Notes under the pieces: model-generated
What the model was told of the DNA's origin: nothing
The model's input: the letters and a program-made list of their open reading frames with translations, nothing else
Databases searched by the model: none
Position numbers and translations under genes: made by a program
From: Paenibacillus lycopersici
GTDB lineage: Bacteria > Bacillota > Bacilli > Paenibacillales > Paenibacillaceae
Assembly: GCF_010119935.1 (NCBI RefSeq)
Contig: NZ_CP048209.1
Location: forward strand, 4,343,001-4,407,000
Direction: 5' to 3'
Length of the DNA: 64,000 bases
Part shown: positions 25,530-34,879 of the stretch, piece after piece
How positions within the stretch are numbered: the stretch's first letter is position 1
How the letters are laid out: the number at the start of each line of letters is the position of its first letter

Positions 25530-26204
25530 TTACGGGCGTAGTCGCTGCTCGCGGATCGAATCGGCGTAGCTCTTGCCGCGGCTCAGTCCAAGCTTCTTCG
25601 CGATGGCGGCGAGCTTGTCGTATTCTTCCGGCGTCAGCTTGGCCATGGCTTCCTGCTTCAGCTCCCGCTTCTCCGCGACGGTCAGTCCGCCTTTGAGCTT
25701 CCCGCTCATCGCCTTCAAATCGGCGGCATCCCAGTGGTTCAGCAGCACTTTGCCGATGGCGAGCCGGTCCTTCACGGTCGCCTTACGGGCGGCGGTCGCG
25801 ACATCTTCCGGCGGTACCGCCGCTTGCGGCGGCTGCTTCGGCGATGACTGCCCGTCGCCGTCCTTGCCCGCGTTCGCCGCCTTCGCCGCCTTCGCCGCCG
25901 GTTTCGGCGCTGGCGCCCGGTGACGAAGCGCGCCCGATGACGAGGCATGCTTCCCCGGCGGGGACGCTTCGCGTTCCTGCGATTCATCCGCCGGTCTTGC
26001 CGCTGGCGGAGCCGCCGCGGCGGCCCCCTCATCGGAGTCAGCCCCGACGCTGTCTTGCGCCGCCTCATCCGTCAGCACCTCCACCAGCTTGTCCGTCATT
26101 ACCGTATAGGCGTACCAGGCAGCGCCGGCGAGCAAGAGGACGACGGAAGCCGTTATCGCTGCCCATCGTTTCCAGGATCGCTTGCGCGCGCGGCCCGTTC
26201 CCAT
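25530..26204 (-). CDS. Membrane-anchored protein of unknown function
   Basis: About 224 aa: a basic N-terminus, one transmembrane helix (AAITASVVLLLAGAAWYAYT), a low-complexity Ala/Pro/Lys linker (about 55-140), and a conserved-looking C-terminal helical domain with ATVKDRLAIGKVLLNHW, KLTPEEYDKLAAIAKKLGLS and a final SYADSIREQ. The topology suggests an outside domain on a long tether. No good ribosome site is seen: ATG 26204 lies 5 bp after the ugd stop, and an in-frame ATG at 26246 would overlap ugd. It is co-directional with ugd and the Gly-Asn gene. I know no function for it. Confidence 0.65.
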   Translation of the reverse strand: MGTGRARKRSWKRWAAITASVVLLLAGAAWYAYTVMTDKLVEVLTDEAAQDSVGADSDEGAAAAAPPAARPADESQEREASPPGKHASSSGALRHRAPAPKPAAKAAKAANAGKDGDGQSSPKQPPQAAVPPEDVATAARKATVKDRLAIGKVLLNHWDAADLKAMSGKLKGGLTVAEKRELKQEAMAKLTPEEYDKLAAIAKKLGLSRGKSYADSIREQRLRP

Positions 26205-26208
26205 CGCG

Positions 26209-27552
26209 TTAGAAGTTCGCCGATTGACGGTCCGCCTCGGCGGCATGGACGGAACGGCGGCCGATGGAATGGTATTGAATGCCCTGCTCCTGCATGGCGG
26301 AGAGCGGGAAGCAGTTGCGGCCGTCGATGATCAGCGGATGCCGCATCCGCTTCTTCAGGAGCGCAAGGTCCATCTGCCGCACATCCTGCCATTCCGTCAA
26401 CACGACGCATACGTCCGCGCCTGTCACGGCCTGCTCCAGACTTTCGCAGTAATGCACGCCTTCCGGCAGCTCCCGCTTCGCCGTCTCCGTCGCGATCGGA
26501 TCGAACGCCGTAACGATCGCCCCCTGCTTCAGCAGTTCCGGAATGATCGTCAGCGCCGGCGCATAGCGCATATCGTCCGTGTCCGGCTTGAAGGCGAGGC
26601 CGAGCACCGCGATCTGTTTGCCCGCAAGGCTGCCCAGCGTGCTCCGCAGCTTGTCCAGGATGATCAGGCGCTGCCGCTGGTTCGTGCGGATGACGGACTT
26701 AAGCAGCTCGAAATCGTAACCGGCCTTGTCCGAAATATGCGCGAGCGCGTACGTATCCTTCGGGAAGCAAGAACCGCCGTAGCCGATGCCCGCCTGCAAA
26801 AACTTGCTGCCGATGCGGCTGTCCAGCCCCATCCCTTCCGCGACGTCGGTCACGTTGGCGCCGACCCGCTCGCAGATGTTGGCGATCGCGTTAATGAAGG
26901 AAATTTTCGTCGCCAGGAACGTATTGGCCGCGTACTTGATCATTTCCGCGCTTTCCAGGTCGGTCTTGAAAATCCGCGTGCGGAACGGCGCGTGCAGCTC
27001 GGCGATCGTCTCGCGCGCCGCTTCGCTGTCGGAGCCGATGACGGCGCGGTCCATGTTCATGCAGTCGTTGATCGCGGAGCCTTCGCGGAGAAACTCGGGA
27101 TTGGACACGACGTCGAACTGCGTCCACGGATTGCGTTTGTTCGCCTGCACGACCTCGCGGACAAGCTCGCCGGTGCCTACGGGAACGGTGCTCTTGTTGA
27201 CGATGATTTTGTAGCCGTTCAGATGCTCGCCGATCTTCTTGGCCGCCGACATGACGTAACGCATATCGGCTTCGCCGGTCTCGGACATCGGCGTGCCGAC
27301 GGCGATGTAGATGATGTCCGACGCTTCGATCGCTTCGCCGACCTCCGTCGTGAAGAGCAGATTGCCGCGCTCGGCGTTCTTGGCCACGAGCGCATCAAGT
27401 CCGGGCTCGTAGATAGGAATGCCGCCTTTCTTGAGCATGTCGATTTTGCGCGCGTCGACGTCGCAGCAGATGACGCGATTGCCGATTTCGGAGAAACACG
27501 CCCCCGATACCAAGCCGACGTAGCCCGTTCCGATCACCGTGATTTTCTTCAT
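26209..27552 (-). CDS. ugd: UDP-glucose 6-dehydrogenase
   Basis: Oxidises UDP-glucose to UDP-glucuronate with two NAD+. The 447-aa protein has the Rossmann motif ITVIGTGYVGLVSGACF, YEPGLDALV, AVGTPMSETGEADMRYV, the catalytic-loop GYGGSCFPKDTYAL with the essential Cys, and LGLAFKPDTDDMRYAPA. Its ATG directly follows the galU stop codon (TAGATG), so the two steps glucose-1-P to UDP-glucose to UDP-glucuronate are made together. The product feeds the polysaccharide and the 4-epimerase upstream. Confidence 0.96.
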   Translation of the reverse strand: MKKITVIGTGYVGLVSGACFSEIGNRVICCDVDARKIDMLKKGGIPIYEPGLDALVAKNAERGNLLFTTEVGEAIEASDIIYIAVGTPMSETGEADMRYVMSAAKKIGEHLNGYKIIVNKSTVPVGTGELVREVVQANKRNPWTQFDVVSNPEFLREGSAINDCMNMDRAVIGSDSEAARETIAELHAPFRTRIFKTDLESAEMIKYAANTFLATKISFINAIANICERVGANVTDVAEGMGLDSRIGSKFLQAGIGYGGSCFPKDTYALAHISDKAGYDFELLKSVIRTNQRQRLIILDKLRSTLGSLAGKQIAVLGLAFKPDTDDMRYAPALTIIPELLKQGAIVTAFDPIATETAKRELPEGVHYCESLEQAVTGADVCVVLTEWQDVRQMDLALLKKRMRHPLIIDGRNCFPLSAMQEQGIQYHSIGRRSVHAAEADRQSANF

Positions 27553-28455
27553 CTATTTCGCCGCCTTTGTCAGGAGTGAGAATTGTTGTTCGTACACCTG
27601 CTGAATATACGCGAGCATATCCGCCTGCAAGTCTTCGCGCTGCAAAGCAAAGTCAAGCGTTGCTCTAATGAAGCCGAATTTGTCGCCGACGTCGTAGCGC
27701 ACCCCTTCGAACTGGTACGCGAGCACGTTCTTCAGATCGTTCAGCTTCTTGATCGCGTCCGTCAGCTGAATTTCGCCGCCGGCGCCGGGCGCCTGGTGCT
27801 CCAGGATGTCGAAAATATCCGGCGTCAGCACGTAACGGCCCATGATGGCATAGTTGGACGGGGCGGCTTTGCGCGACGGCTTCTCGACGAGCGTGTCCAG
27901 GAAGAATACCGACGGCTCGATGGAAGAACCGCGCGGCGCGATGATGCCGTACTTTGATACATCCTCGTCGCTGACGCGCTGCACGCCGACGACCGAGGAG
28001 GAATAGCGTTCGAATACGCGGATCAGCTGGCTGAGGCAAGGCTGCTCCGACTGCACGATATCGTCGCCGAGCAGCACCGCGAACGGCTCGTTGCCGACGA
28101 AGCTGCGGGCGCACCAGATGGCATGACCGAGACCTTTCGGCTCCTTCTGGCGGATGTAGTGAATGTTCGCGAGATCGGAGATGGCGCGGATCTGCTCCAG
28201 CTCCTTGCTCTTGCCTTTGGACTGCAGCGTCTCTTCAAGCTCGAACGACTTGTCGAAATGATCCTCGATCGCCCGTTTGCCCCGGCCGCTGATGACCAGA
28301 ATGTCTTCGATGCCGGATGCGATCGCTTCTTCGATGATGTATTGGATCGTCGGTTTGTCGACGATCGGCAGCATTTCCTTCGGCTGCGCTTTCGTGGCTG
28401 GCAGGAACCGGGTTCCGAGACCCGCGGCAGGGATAATCGCTTTACGCACTTTCAT
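27553..28455 (-). CDS. galU: UTP--glucose-1-phosphate uridylyltransferase
   Basis: Makes UDP-glucose; 300 aa. The N-terminal nucleotidyltransferase signature is [20 protein letters not shown] with [16 protein letters not shown]; later come [22 protein letters not shown] and [23 protein letters not shown] 28455 has GAGGAGG at 7 nt and overlaps the end of the aminotransferase gene by 14 bp. Confidence 0.95.
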   Translation of the reverse strand: MKVRKAIIPAAGLGTRFLPATKAQPKEMLPIVDKPTIQYIIEEAIASGIEDILVISGRGKRAIEDHFDKSFELEETLQSKGKSKELEQIRAISDLANIHYIRQKEPKGLGHAIWCARSFVGNEPFAVLLGDDIVQSEQPCLSQLIRVFERYSSSVVGVQRVSDEDVSKYGIIAPRGSSIEPSVFFLDTLVEKPSRKAAPSNYAIMGRYVLTPDIFDILEHQAPGAGGEIQLTDAIKKLNDLKNVLAYQFEGVRYDVGDKFGFIRATLDFALQREDLQADMLAYIQQVYEQQFSLLTKAAK

Positions 28456-29614
28456 GAATAAGCCTCCTCGCAAGCAAATGTTGGGCAATCAGATCGATGA
28501 CGCGCTCCTGCTCCGGCACGGACATATTGGAGCCGGACGGCAGGCAGACGCCGTGGGCAAACAGCTGGTCGGATACGCTGAATTGCGGCGTATCGGTGTA
28601 GTAATCGTACGCGCGCAGCAGAGGCTGCAGATGCATCGGCTTCCAGACCGGACGCGCTTCGATGTTCTCGCTGGCGAGAAGGGCGACCAGCTCCGCCGGC
28701 GTTATGCCGATGACGCGCGGATTGATCGTTATCGCCGTCAGCCAGCGCGTGGACATGCCGTACGCCGCTTCCGGCATGAACGCGACGCCGTCGATGCGCG
28801 ACAACGCCTGCTCGTAGCGTTCGAAGACGGCGCGGCGAGCGGCGACGCGCTCTTCAAGCACCTTCAGCTGGCCGCGGCCGATGCCCGCGAGCACATTGCT
28901 CAGCCGATAGTTGAAGCCAAGCTCGCTATGCTCGTAATGCAGCGCCGCATCGCGGGCCTGCGTCGACCAGAAGCGCGCTTTCTCCAGCGCGTCCAGGTCG
29001 TTCGAGACGAGCATGCCGCCGCCGGAAGTCGTAATGATTTTGTTGCCGTTGAACGAATAGACGCCGAACGCGCCGAGCGTACCGCTTGCTCTGCCCTTGT
29101 ACGTGGCCCCGAGCGACTCGGCGGCATCCTCGATGACCGGCACGCCATAGGCGCCGCAAAGCTCGAGAATCGGATCAAGGTCGGCGCTTTGCCCGTACAA
29201 ATTGACGACGATGACGGCTTTCGGCAGCCGGCCGTCCTGCTTCGCCGAGACGAGCGCGCGTTCGAGCGCCTGGGGCGACATGTTCCACGTCTCGGGCTCG
29301 GAGTCGATGAATACCGGCTCCCCGCCTTCGTACAGCACCGGATTGACGCTGGCGATGAACGTGAGCGTCGAGACGAAGACGCGGTCGCCGCGTTCCAGCC
29401 CGACCAATCGCAGCGCCTGATGGATCGCCGACGTGCCGGAGCTGAGCGCCAGCGCTCCCTGCGTGCCGACGAACGCGGCCAATTCGCGTTCGAACCCGTC
29501 GACATGCGGTCCGACCGGCGCGATCCAGTTCGTGGCGAACGCTTCTTGTACATACTCATGCTCGCTGCCGCTCATATGCGGCGAAGATAGATAAATCCGG
29601 CCTTGATGTGCCAT
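28442..29614 (-). CDS. DegT/DnrJ/EryC1 aminotransferase, PglE/EpsN-like
   Basis: PLP-dependent sugar aminotransferase of 390 aa. It contains the segment [20 protein letters not shown], the PLP-ring Asp in [13 protein letters not shown] and the Schiff-base Lys192 in [15 protein letters not shown]. The short start [20 protein letters not shown] is typical of PglE/EpsN enzymes, which aminate the 4-keto sugar made by PglF/EpsC. With the PglD-like gene just upstream and a PglF-like gene in the same locus it fits UDP-bacillosamine synthesis. ATG 29614 has AAGGAG at 10-12 nt; 47 further upstream codons look like shadow. Confidence 0.92.
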   Translation of the reverse strand: MAHQGRIYLSSPHMSGSEHEYVQEAFATNWIAPVGPHVDGFERELAAFVGTQGALALSSGTSAIHQALRLVGLERGDRVFVSTLTFIASVNPVLYEGGEPVFIDSEPETWNMSPQALERALVSAKQDGRLPKAVIVVNLYGQSADLDPILELCGAYGVPVIEDAAESLGATYKGRASGTLGAFGVYSFNGNKIITTSGGGMLVSNDLDALEKARFWSTQARDAALHYEHSELGFNYRLSNVLAGIGRGQLKVLEERVAARRAVFERYEQALSRIDGVAFMPEAAYGMSTRWLTAITINPRVIGITPAELVALLASENIEARPVWKPMHLQPLLRAYDYYTDTPQFSVSDQLFAHGVCLPSGSNMSVPEQERVIDLIAQHLLARRLIHESA

Positions 29615-29655
29615 AGTGCAATCGCTCCTTGTCTGTGTATTCGGTCCAACGCAAG

Positions 29656-30639
29656 CTATTCGAGCACCCGTCTCGCCTTGGCGGGTACGCCGACCGCGAC
29701 GACGCGCGGGGGAATATCGCATACCGCCGCCGCGCCGGCGCCGAGCACCGACCATTCGCCGATCGCGACCGCCGGAATGACGGCGCAGCCGATGCCGAGG
29801 TGCGCGCCTTCGCCTACCTCGACGCCTCCCGCGACGGCGGCGTTCGGCGACAGATGGGCGTACGCGCCGATCGTCGCGTCATGCTCGGCCACCGCGCCGG
29901 AATTGACGATGGCATGCGCGCCGATGCGCGCGCCCGCGTTCACGACCGCCCCCGGCATGACGACGGCGCCCGGGGCAACCGCCGCCCGGGGCGACACATG
30001 CGCGCCGGGATGCACGATCCGCGCGTAGCATGCCTCCGGCAGTGCGAGCCGTTCCACAATGGCCCGCCGAACGGGATTGCCGCCGATCGCGACGACGAGC
30101 CGGCTGCCCGGATACATCCGAAGCACCCGGGGAACGATGCCGACCGGGCACTGCCATACGCCGTCCTCCATCCGTTTCATCTCGTCGAATTTGTCGTCCG
30201 CGACGGCGATAAGTTCGAACCGCCCCATCGCTTCGGCGATATCCCGGACGACCCGGCCGTGGCCGCCGCAGCCGACGATGACGAGCGGGACGAGCGGCGG
30301 CGAGTCCTTCGGCGACGGCGGCATCTCCGCGGCGGCCGCTTCACGCGGCGCCGGTGCCTGCTCTGCCTGCGCCGACGCCTGTTCTGCCTGCGCCGACGCC
30401 TGCTCTGCCTGCGCCGACGCCTGCTCTGCCTGCGCCGACGCCTGCTCTGCCTGCGCCGACGCCTGTTCTGCCTGCGCCGACGCCTGTTCTGTCTGCACCG
30501 GTACTTGATCTGTCTGTGCCGGGGCCTGCTCTGTTAGCGCCGACGCCTGCTCTGTCGGCACCGATGTATGCTCTGTCCGCGCCGGCTTCCCGAGCGCCTC
30601 CCTGCCAGACATGCGGACCCTTGCCGCCGGCCGGTTCAC
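29656..30639 (-). CDS. PglD/EpsM-like sugar O/N-acetyltransferase with a repeat-rich N-terminal extension
   Basis: About 327 aa. The C-terminal 210 residues are a PglD/NeuD-type protein: LVIVGCGGHGRVVRDIAEAM (UDP-sugar-binding Rossmann part), then a left-handed beta-helix with the catalytic His in NSGAVAEHDATIG and HLSPNAAVAGGVEVGEGAHL. It would acetylate UDP-4-amino-4,6-dideoxy-GlcNAc. Ahead of it sits an extension of about 110 residues built of 7-residue units (TEQASAQ/AEQASAQ), absent from typical PglD. GTG 30639 overlaps the stop of the upstream gene (GTGA) with GGGAGG nearby; ATG 30612 is an alternative. Confidence 0.85.
   Translation of the reverse strand: MNRPAARVRMSGREALGKPARTEHTSVPTEQASALTEQAPAQTDQVPVQTEQASAQAEQASAQAEQASAQAEQASAQAEQASAQAEQASAQAEQAPAPREAAAAEMPPSPKDSPPLVPLVIVGCGGHGRVVRDIAEAMGRFELIAVADDKFDEMKRMEDGVWQCPVGIVPRVLRMYPGSRLVVAIGGNPVRRAIVERLALPEACYARIVHPGAHVSPRAAVAPGAVVMPGAVVNAGARIGAHAIVNSGAVAEHDATIGAYAHLSPNAAVAGGVEVGEGAHLGIGCAVIPAVAIGEWSVLGAGAAAVCDIPPRVVAVGVPAKARRVLE
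30355..30585. repeat. 21-bp in-frame minisatellite inside the acetyltransferase gene
   Basis: About eleven 21-bp units in register (30355, 30376, 30397, 30418, 30439, 30460, 30481 and on), nearly identical in the middle and drifting toward 30585. Each encodes seven residues of the type QASAQAE, so gain or loss of a unit keeps the reading frame. Confidence 0.9.
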
Positions 30640-32444
30640 AGCGCCTCCCGGGAGCTGCGCGTTCCGGCGAATTTGGTCGTCGTGACATGGCCTTCCTGCT
30701 GGATCCCTTCGCTGCGCAGCACCTTGGACACCGTCTTCAGCGCGATCCGGAGATCGAGCAGCAGCGAATAATGCTCGACGTACCAGACATCCATGCGGAA
30801 CTTGTCCTCCCACGAAAGCGCATTGCGGCCGTTCACCTGCGCGAGCCCGGTTATGCCGGGACGAACGTAATGCCTGCGCGCCTGGTCCTGCGTGTAGAGC
30901 GGCAAATATTCCATCAGCAGCGGACGCGGCCCGATCAGGCTCATCTCGCCGGACAGCACGTTCAGCAGCTGCGGCAGCTCGTCCAGGCTGAGCTTGCGTA
31001 TCAGCTTGCCGAACGCCGTCAGGCGAACCTCGTCCGGCAGCGGGTTGCCGTGCCGGTCCTTCGCATCGGTCATCGTCCGGAATTTGCGGACGTAGAACGG
31101 ATTGCCGAACCGGCCCGGCCGTTCCTGCCGGAACAGCACCGGCGAGCCCAGCTTCGCCCGCACGGCCAGCGCCGTCAGGGCGATAACCGGCGAGAGCAGC
31201 GCGAGCAGCGTCAGGCTGGCGGCGATGTCGACGCCCCGTTTGACGAAGCGCTGCAGGCGGCTGCGCCAGGACGAGGTCAGCCGCTTGCGAAGCGCGATCT
31301 CCTCGTACATGACAAGCAGCCGGGAGACGACCTTCGCTTCCGTGAATTGCCGTTCGACGCGCCTTCGCCCTGCTTCGCCGAGCCGCGCGCGGCGCGCGGG
31401 CTCGTCCATCATGCGCGCCAGCGCATCGGCGAGCTTTTCCCCGTCGCGGTACGGCACCAGCTCGCCCGTCGCTTCCGGGCTTCCGCCGCGGTCGGACGCT
31501 ACCAGCTCCCGCGTGCCGAGCACGTCGGTCGCCACGATCGGCTTGCCGAGCGCCATCGCTTCCATGAGCGAACGGGGGATGCCCTCCTTCTCGCTCGTCA
31601 GCGTCACGGCATCCGCCATCAGCTGCCACGGCAGCAGATCGGATTGATGGCCGATGAAGGCCACGTCTCCGTCCAGGCCTTCCGTCTCGATCCGCTTCCG
31701 GATATCCGCTTCCAGCGGGCCCTGGCCGGCAAGCACCGTCACCCAGCCGAGCGCGCCGCGCCGCTTCAGCGATGCGAGCGCGTCGAGCAGCAGATCATGA
31801 TCCTTGACCTTCTCGAACCTCGCCGCCATCAGCAGCATCGGCGCATCCGTCCGGATGCCGTACGCCTGCTTCAAGTCTTCCGGCTTCAGCCGTTCAAGCG
31901 CGCCGGCCGATAACCGGTCGAGCTTGTCCAGGTCGACGCCGTTGCCTTCGCAGTAGACCGGCTGCCAAGGCGCCAGCTTGCGCAGCGCCCAGGCGTCCTC
32001 CTCGTTCTGCGACGCAAGCGCGTCGCAGAACCGGGCGGCGAAACGTTCCAGCAGCCGATACGCGGTATAGGCCGCCTTGGACTGCCCCTCGTAGAAAGGA
32101 AGCCCATGGCTCGTATGCAGCACGATCGGCACGCCTGCGAGCCTCGCCGCCACGCGTCCGATCAGCCCCGCTTTGGCGGTATGCGTATGAACGATGTCGT
32201 AGCGCTCGCTGCGCAGCAGCTTCCGCAGCTTCCAGATGGACGCGAGATCCTGCAGCGGCCGGATCGTCCGGCTCATCGGCACGTCCCGCCATTGAAACGG
32301 GAACGAACCCCTGACGGACGCGTCCAGATGGTCCCCGGCCGAGATGAACGTCACCTCGCAGCCCGATTGCTGCAGCAGCGCCAGCTTATCGCCGAGGATT
32401 TTGTAGCTGATCCCCGACGTACAAATATGGGCGACTTTCCTCAT
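30636..32444 (-). CDS. Fusion of a GT4 glycosyltransferase and a PglC/EpsL-type initiating phosphoglycosyltransferase
   Basis: A 602-aa two-domain enzyme. Residues 1-385 are a GT4 glycosyltransferase (HICTSGISYKILGDKLALLQ, HTHTAKAGLIGR, LLMAARFEKVKDH and the EX7E pair E287/E295 in EKEGIPRSLMEA). Residues 395-602 are a bacterial sugar transferase: a re-entrant hydrophobic helix (VDIAASLTLLALLSPVIALT), VRKFRTMTD, the catalytic Asp488-Glu489 in LSLDELPQLLNV, SLIGPRPLL and the PglC/EpsL-type tail EGIQQEGHVTTTKF. One chain could load the first sugar phosphate onto undecaprenyl phosphate and add the second. GGGGAGAG precedes ATG 32444; the start continues directly into the conserved fold. Confidence 0.92.
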   Translation of the reverse strand: MRKVAHICTSGISYKILGDKLALLQQSGCEVTFISAGDHLDASVRGSFPFQWRDVPMSRTIRPLQDLASIWKLRKLLRSERYDIVHTHTAKAGLIGRVAARLAGVPIVLHTSHGLPFYEGQSKAAYTAYRLLERFAARFCDALASQNEEDAWALRKLAPWQPVYCEGNGVDLDKLDRLSAGALERLKPEDLKQAYGIRTDAPMLLMAARFEKVKDHDLLLDALASLKRRGALGWVTVLAGQGPLEADIRKRIETEGLDGDVAFIGHQSDLLPWQLMADAVTLTSEKEGIPRSLMEAMALGKPIVATDVLGTRELVASDRGGSPEATGELVPYRDGEKLADALARMMDEPARRARLGEAGRRRVERQFTEAKVVSRLLVMYEEIALRKRLTSSWRSRLQRFVKRGVDIAASLTLLALLSPVIALTALAVRAKLGSPVLFRQERPGRFGNPFYVRKFRTMTDAKDRHGNPLPDEVRLTAFGKLIRKLSLDELPQLLNVLSGEMSLIGPRPLLMEYLPLYTQDQARRHYVRPGITGLAQVNGRNALSWEDKFRMDVWYVEHYSLLLDLRIALKTVSKVLRSEGIQQEGHVTTTKFAGTRSSREAL

Positions 32445-32504
32445 CGCGCTCTCCCCAACCCTTCAAGCGATCTCTATTCCGGGCAATGCCTCGCTCCCGG
32501 CCAA

Positions 32505-33542
32505 TCATCTGGCATTCAGCCCGGCCGCCATCCTCCGCGAGGAATAATACGCCCTGTACCAGTCGACGAACCGCCCGATGCCGTCCTCGATCGCCGTTAC
32601 CGGCTTGAAGCCGATTTCGCGCTGCAAGGTGTCGATGTCCGCGAACGTCGCTTCCACGTCGCCGGGCTGCATCGGCATGAACCGCAGCTTCGCCTCGATG
32701 CCCAGCTTGAGCTCGATCGTGCGGATAAAATGCATCAGCGCCACCGGTTTGTTGTTGCCGATGTTGTACACTCTGTAAGGCGCATAGCTCGAACCGGGAT
32801 CGGGACGCTCGCGATCCCAGGCGGGATCCGGCTGCGGCGGACGACCGTGGAGCCGGACGACGCCTTCCACGATATCGTCGATGTACGTAAAATCGCGCTG
32901 CATCCGCCCCTCGTTGTACACGTTGATCGGTACGCCGTTCTCGATATCCCGGGTGAAGCTGAAATACGCCATGTCCGGCCGGCCCCAAGGCCCGTAAACC
33001 GTGAAGAACCGCAGGCCGGTCGTCGGCAGGCCGTACAAGTGGCTGTACGTATGCGCCATCAGCTCGTTCGCCTTCTTCGTCGCTGCGTACAGGCTGACGG
33101 GGTGGTCGACGCTGTCGTGCACGCTGAACGGCATCAAGGCGTTGGCGCCGTAGACCGAGCTCGACGAGGCGTACAGCAGATGCCCGACTTCGAAGCGGCG
33201 GCATGCTTCGAGCACGTTGCCGAAGCCCGTCAGATTCGAATCCAGGTACGCGAACGGATTCGTAATGCTGTACCGGACCCCCGCCTGCGCCGCAAGATGA
33301 ATGACCGACGTGATGCCATGCTTCTCGAACAGGCGGCTCAGCGTCATGAAATCGGCGATATCGCCTTCCTCCCCGGCGAAGCGGGGATGGCCGCACAGCA
33401 TGCCGAAGCGGTCGCGCTTCAGCTGCACGTCGTAATAGTCGTTGAAATTGTCGAGTCCGACGACATCAAAGCCGTCTCTCATCAAGCGCTCGCTCACGTG
33501 ATAGCCGACGAATCCGGCCGCGCCCGTTACTAGAATGGTCAT
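32505..33542 (-). CDS. NAD-dependent UDP-glucuronate 4-epimerase-like enzyme
   Basis: A 345-aa extended short-chain dehydrogenase. It has ILVTGAAGFVGYHVSERLM (NAD+ fold), LDNFNDYYDVQLKRDR (typical of UDP-GlcA epimerases), HLAAQAGVRYS, the Ser-rich YASSSSVYG, the catalytic Tyr-x3-Lys in SLYAATKKANE and RFFTVYGPWGRPDMA. It should interconvert UDP-glucuronate (made by Ugd in this locus) and UDP-galacturonate. The stop/start junction with the GT gene upstream is an ATGA overlap. Confidence 0.9.
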   Translation of the reverse strand: MTILVTGAAGFVGYHVSERLMRDGFDVVGLDNFNDYYDVQLKRDRFGMLCGHPRFAGEEGDIADFMTLSRLFEKHGITSVIHLAAQAGVRYSITNPFAYLDSNLTGFGNVLEACRRFEVGHLLYASSSSVYGANALMPFSVHDSVDHPVSLYAATKKANELMAHTYSHLYGLPTTGLRFFTVYGPWGRPDMAYFSFTRDIENGVPINVYNEGRMQRDFTYIDDIVEGVVRLHGRPPQPDPAWDRERPDPGSSYAPYRVYNIGNNKPVALMHFIRTIELKLGIEAKLRFMPMQPGDVEATFADIDTLQREIGFKPVTAIEDGIGRFVDWYRAYYSSRRMAAGLNAR

Positions 33543-34834
33543 AGCGCTTCCGCTCCCTTCGCATTGTCGTTCTTGACGTACACTTGCCCGCCGTTATTCG
33601 CCGTCGCGCCGGCTTCCGCGCCGTTCGCGAACGTCGCCGCATAGTCGCGGAACGATTCCCAGAAGGCGCGCCGCTGCTGGTCGAGCTTCGCTTTCGTATA
33701 CTTCTGCGCCGTATGGAAATTCAGCTCCGCCTGCTCCTTCATCCAGGCCGTATTGCCGATCGCCAGCCCCAAATGCTCGGCGAACTGCTTATAGCCGCCC
33801 GGCTTATGAAGCCACTCCGCGCCGATCAGCTCGGGAATGCCCCCTGCCGTCGAGCCGAGAACCGGGCAAGCGCGGCTCATCGCCTCGATCGTCGCGCGCG
33901 GCAGCCCCTCCTGGAAGCTTGGCTGCACGTACAGATCCAGCTCGTCCAGCCATTCGAACACCGCGCTTCCGCTCGTCAGCACGCCGCAGAACTTCACGAG
34001 GCTCCCGATGCCGAGCTTCTCCGCGAGTGACCGCCAGCGGTCTGCCGATCCGTCGCCGAGAATATGGAACTCGAACGAGGGCAGCTCCTCCCACTGCACG
34101 CGGGCAAACGCGCGCAGCGCCGTATCGATGCCCTTGGTCTTGCCGTTCAGCGAACCGATCATGCCGATGCGGAACGGACGATCCGGATTCCAGGTCCCCT
34201 TGCCGGCGGCGATCCGCTTCAAGCGGCGGTCGAGCACGTCCGGCGAAACCGCGGGAATTTCCACGTTGGAGCAGGAGCCCTCCACGCCTTGCGCGGACAA
34301 CGGATACCGTTTCTGCAGAAACTTCTCCGTCACGTAAATGCCGTACGGCGCCCGTTTGACGAGCGAACGCGTCTTCCATAAGGAGAACGGCGCGTACAGC
34401 TTGCCCTGCGCATTGCCGTAATTCCACAATCCGTCCCACGCGCAGGCGACCATCTCCACGGCAAAAGGCTTGCCGAGCGAACGCGCGACCCGAATCGCTT
34501 CCGCCCCGAGCTCGCTCGGCATCCGCGCGATGACGGCGTCCGCCTTGGCGATCGCCTCCCGCAGGCTATGCTCGACGATTCCGCGTTTCGTCAGCTTGTT
34601 GACGGGGTTGCTGAGCGACGGCAGCACGAGGAAATCGACGTTCGGGCCGCTCGACAGTGTCTTGCCCTTCATATCCGCATCCGCGGACGTGCGCTGTCCG
34701 CGGCAGGCGACCGTCATGGAATCGAAGACGCCCAAATACCGCTCCCAGACGGCGTAAGGCAATTTGCCGCCGGAATAGAACTTCCCGGTTTCATTGAAAT
34801 AAAACGTATGGTCATGCGCCCAAACAACATGCAT
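33539..34834 (-). CDS. GT4 family glycosyltransferase
   Basis: A 431-aa GT-B fold enzyme. The C-terminal half is clear: PFRIGMIGSLNGKTKGIDTAL, FEFHILGDGSADRW, VKFCGVLTSGSAVFEWL and the nucleotide-sugar-binding QPSFQEGLPRATIEAMSRAC (EX7E). The N-terminal acceptor half begins MHVVWAHDHTFYFNETGKFY. Donor and acceptor are not predictable. It overlaps the epimerase start by 4 bp, so translation is coupled. Confidence 0.88.
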   Translation of the reverse strand: MHVVWAHDHTFYFNETGKFYSGGKLPYAVWERYLGVFDSMTVACRGQRTSADADMKGKTLSSGPNVDFLVLPSLSNPVNKLTKRGIVEHSLREAIAKADAVIARMPSELGAEAIRVARSLGKPFAVEMVACAWDGLWNYGNAQGKLYAPFSLWKTRSLVKRAPYGIYVTEKFLQKRYPLSAQGVEGSCSNVEIPAVSPDVLDRRLKRIAAGKGTWNPDRPFRIGMIGSLNGKTKGIDTALRAFARVQWEELPSFEFHILGDGSADRWRSLAEKLGIGSLVKFCGVLTSGSAVFEWLDELDLYVQPSFQEGLPRATIEAMSRACPVLGSTAGGIPELIGAEWLHKPGGYKQFAEHLGLAIGNTAWMKEQAELNFHTAQKYTKAKLDQQRRAFWESFRDYAATFANGAEAGATANNGGQVYVKNDNAKGAEAL

Positions 34835-34879
34835 GCGTGTTCCCTCCCGCTTCCTGAATTCAACGATTGCGCGCGGCCG

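Noticed and set aside
29656-31629. Single 657-codon minus-strand protein covering the acetyltransferase and part of the fused transferase
   Set aside because: Its first half is an off-frame reading of the GT4/PglC fusion gene; the real acetyltransferase starts at 30639 or 30612.
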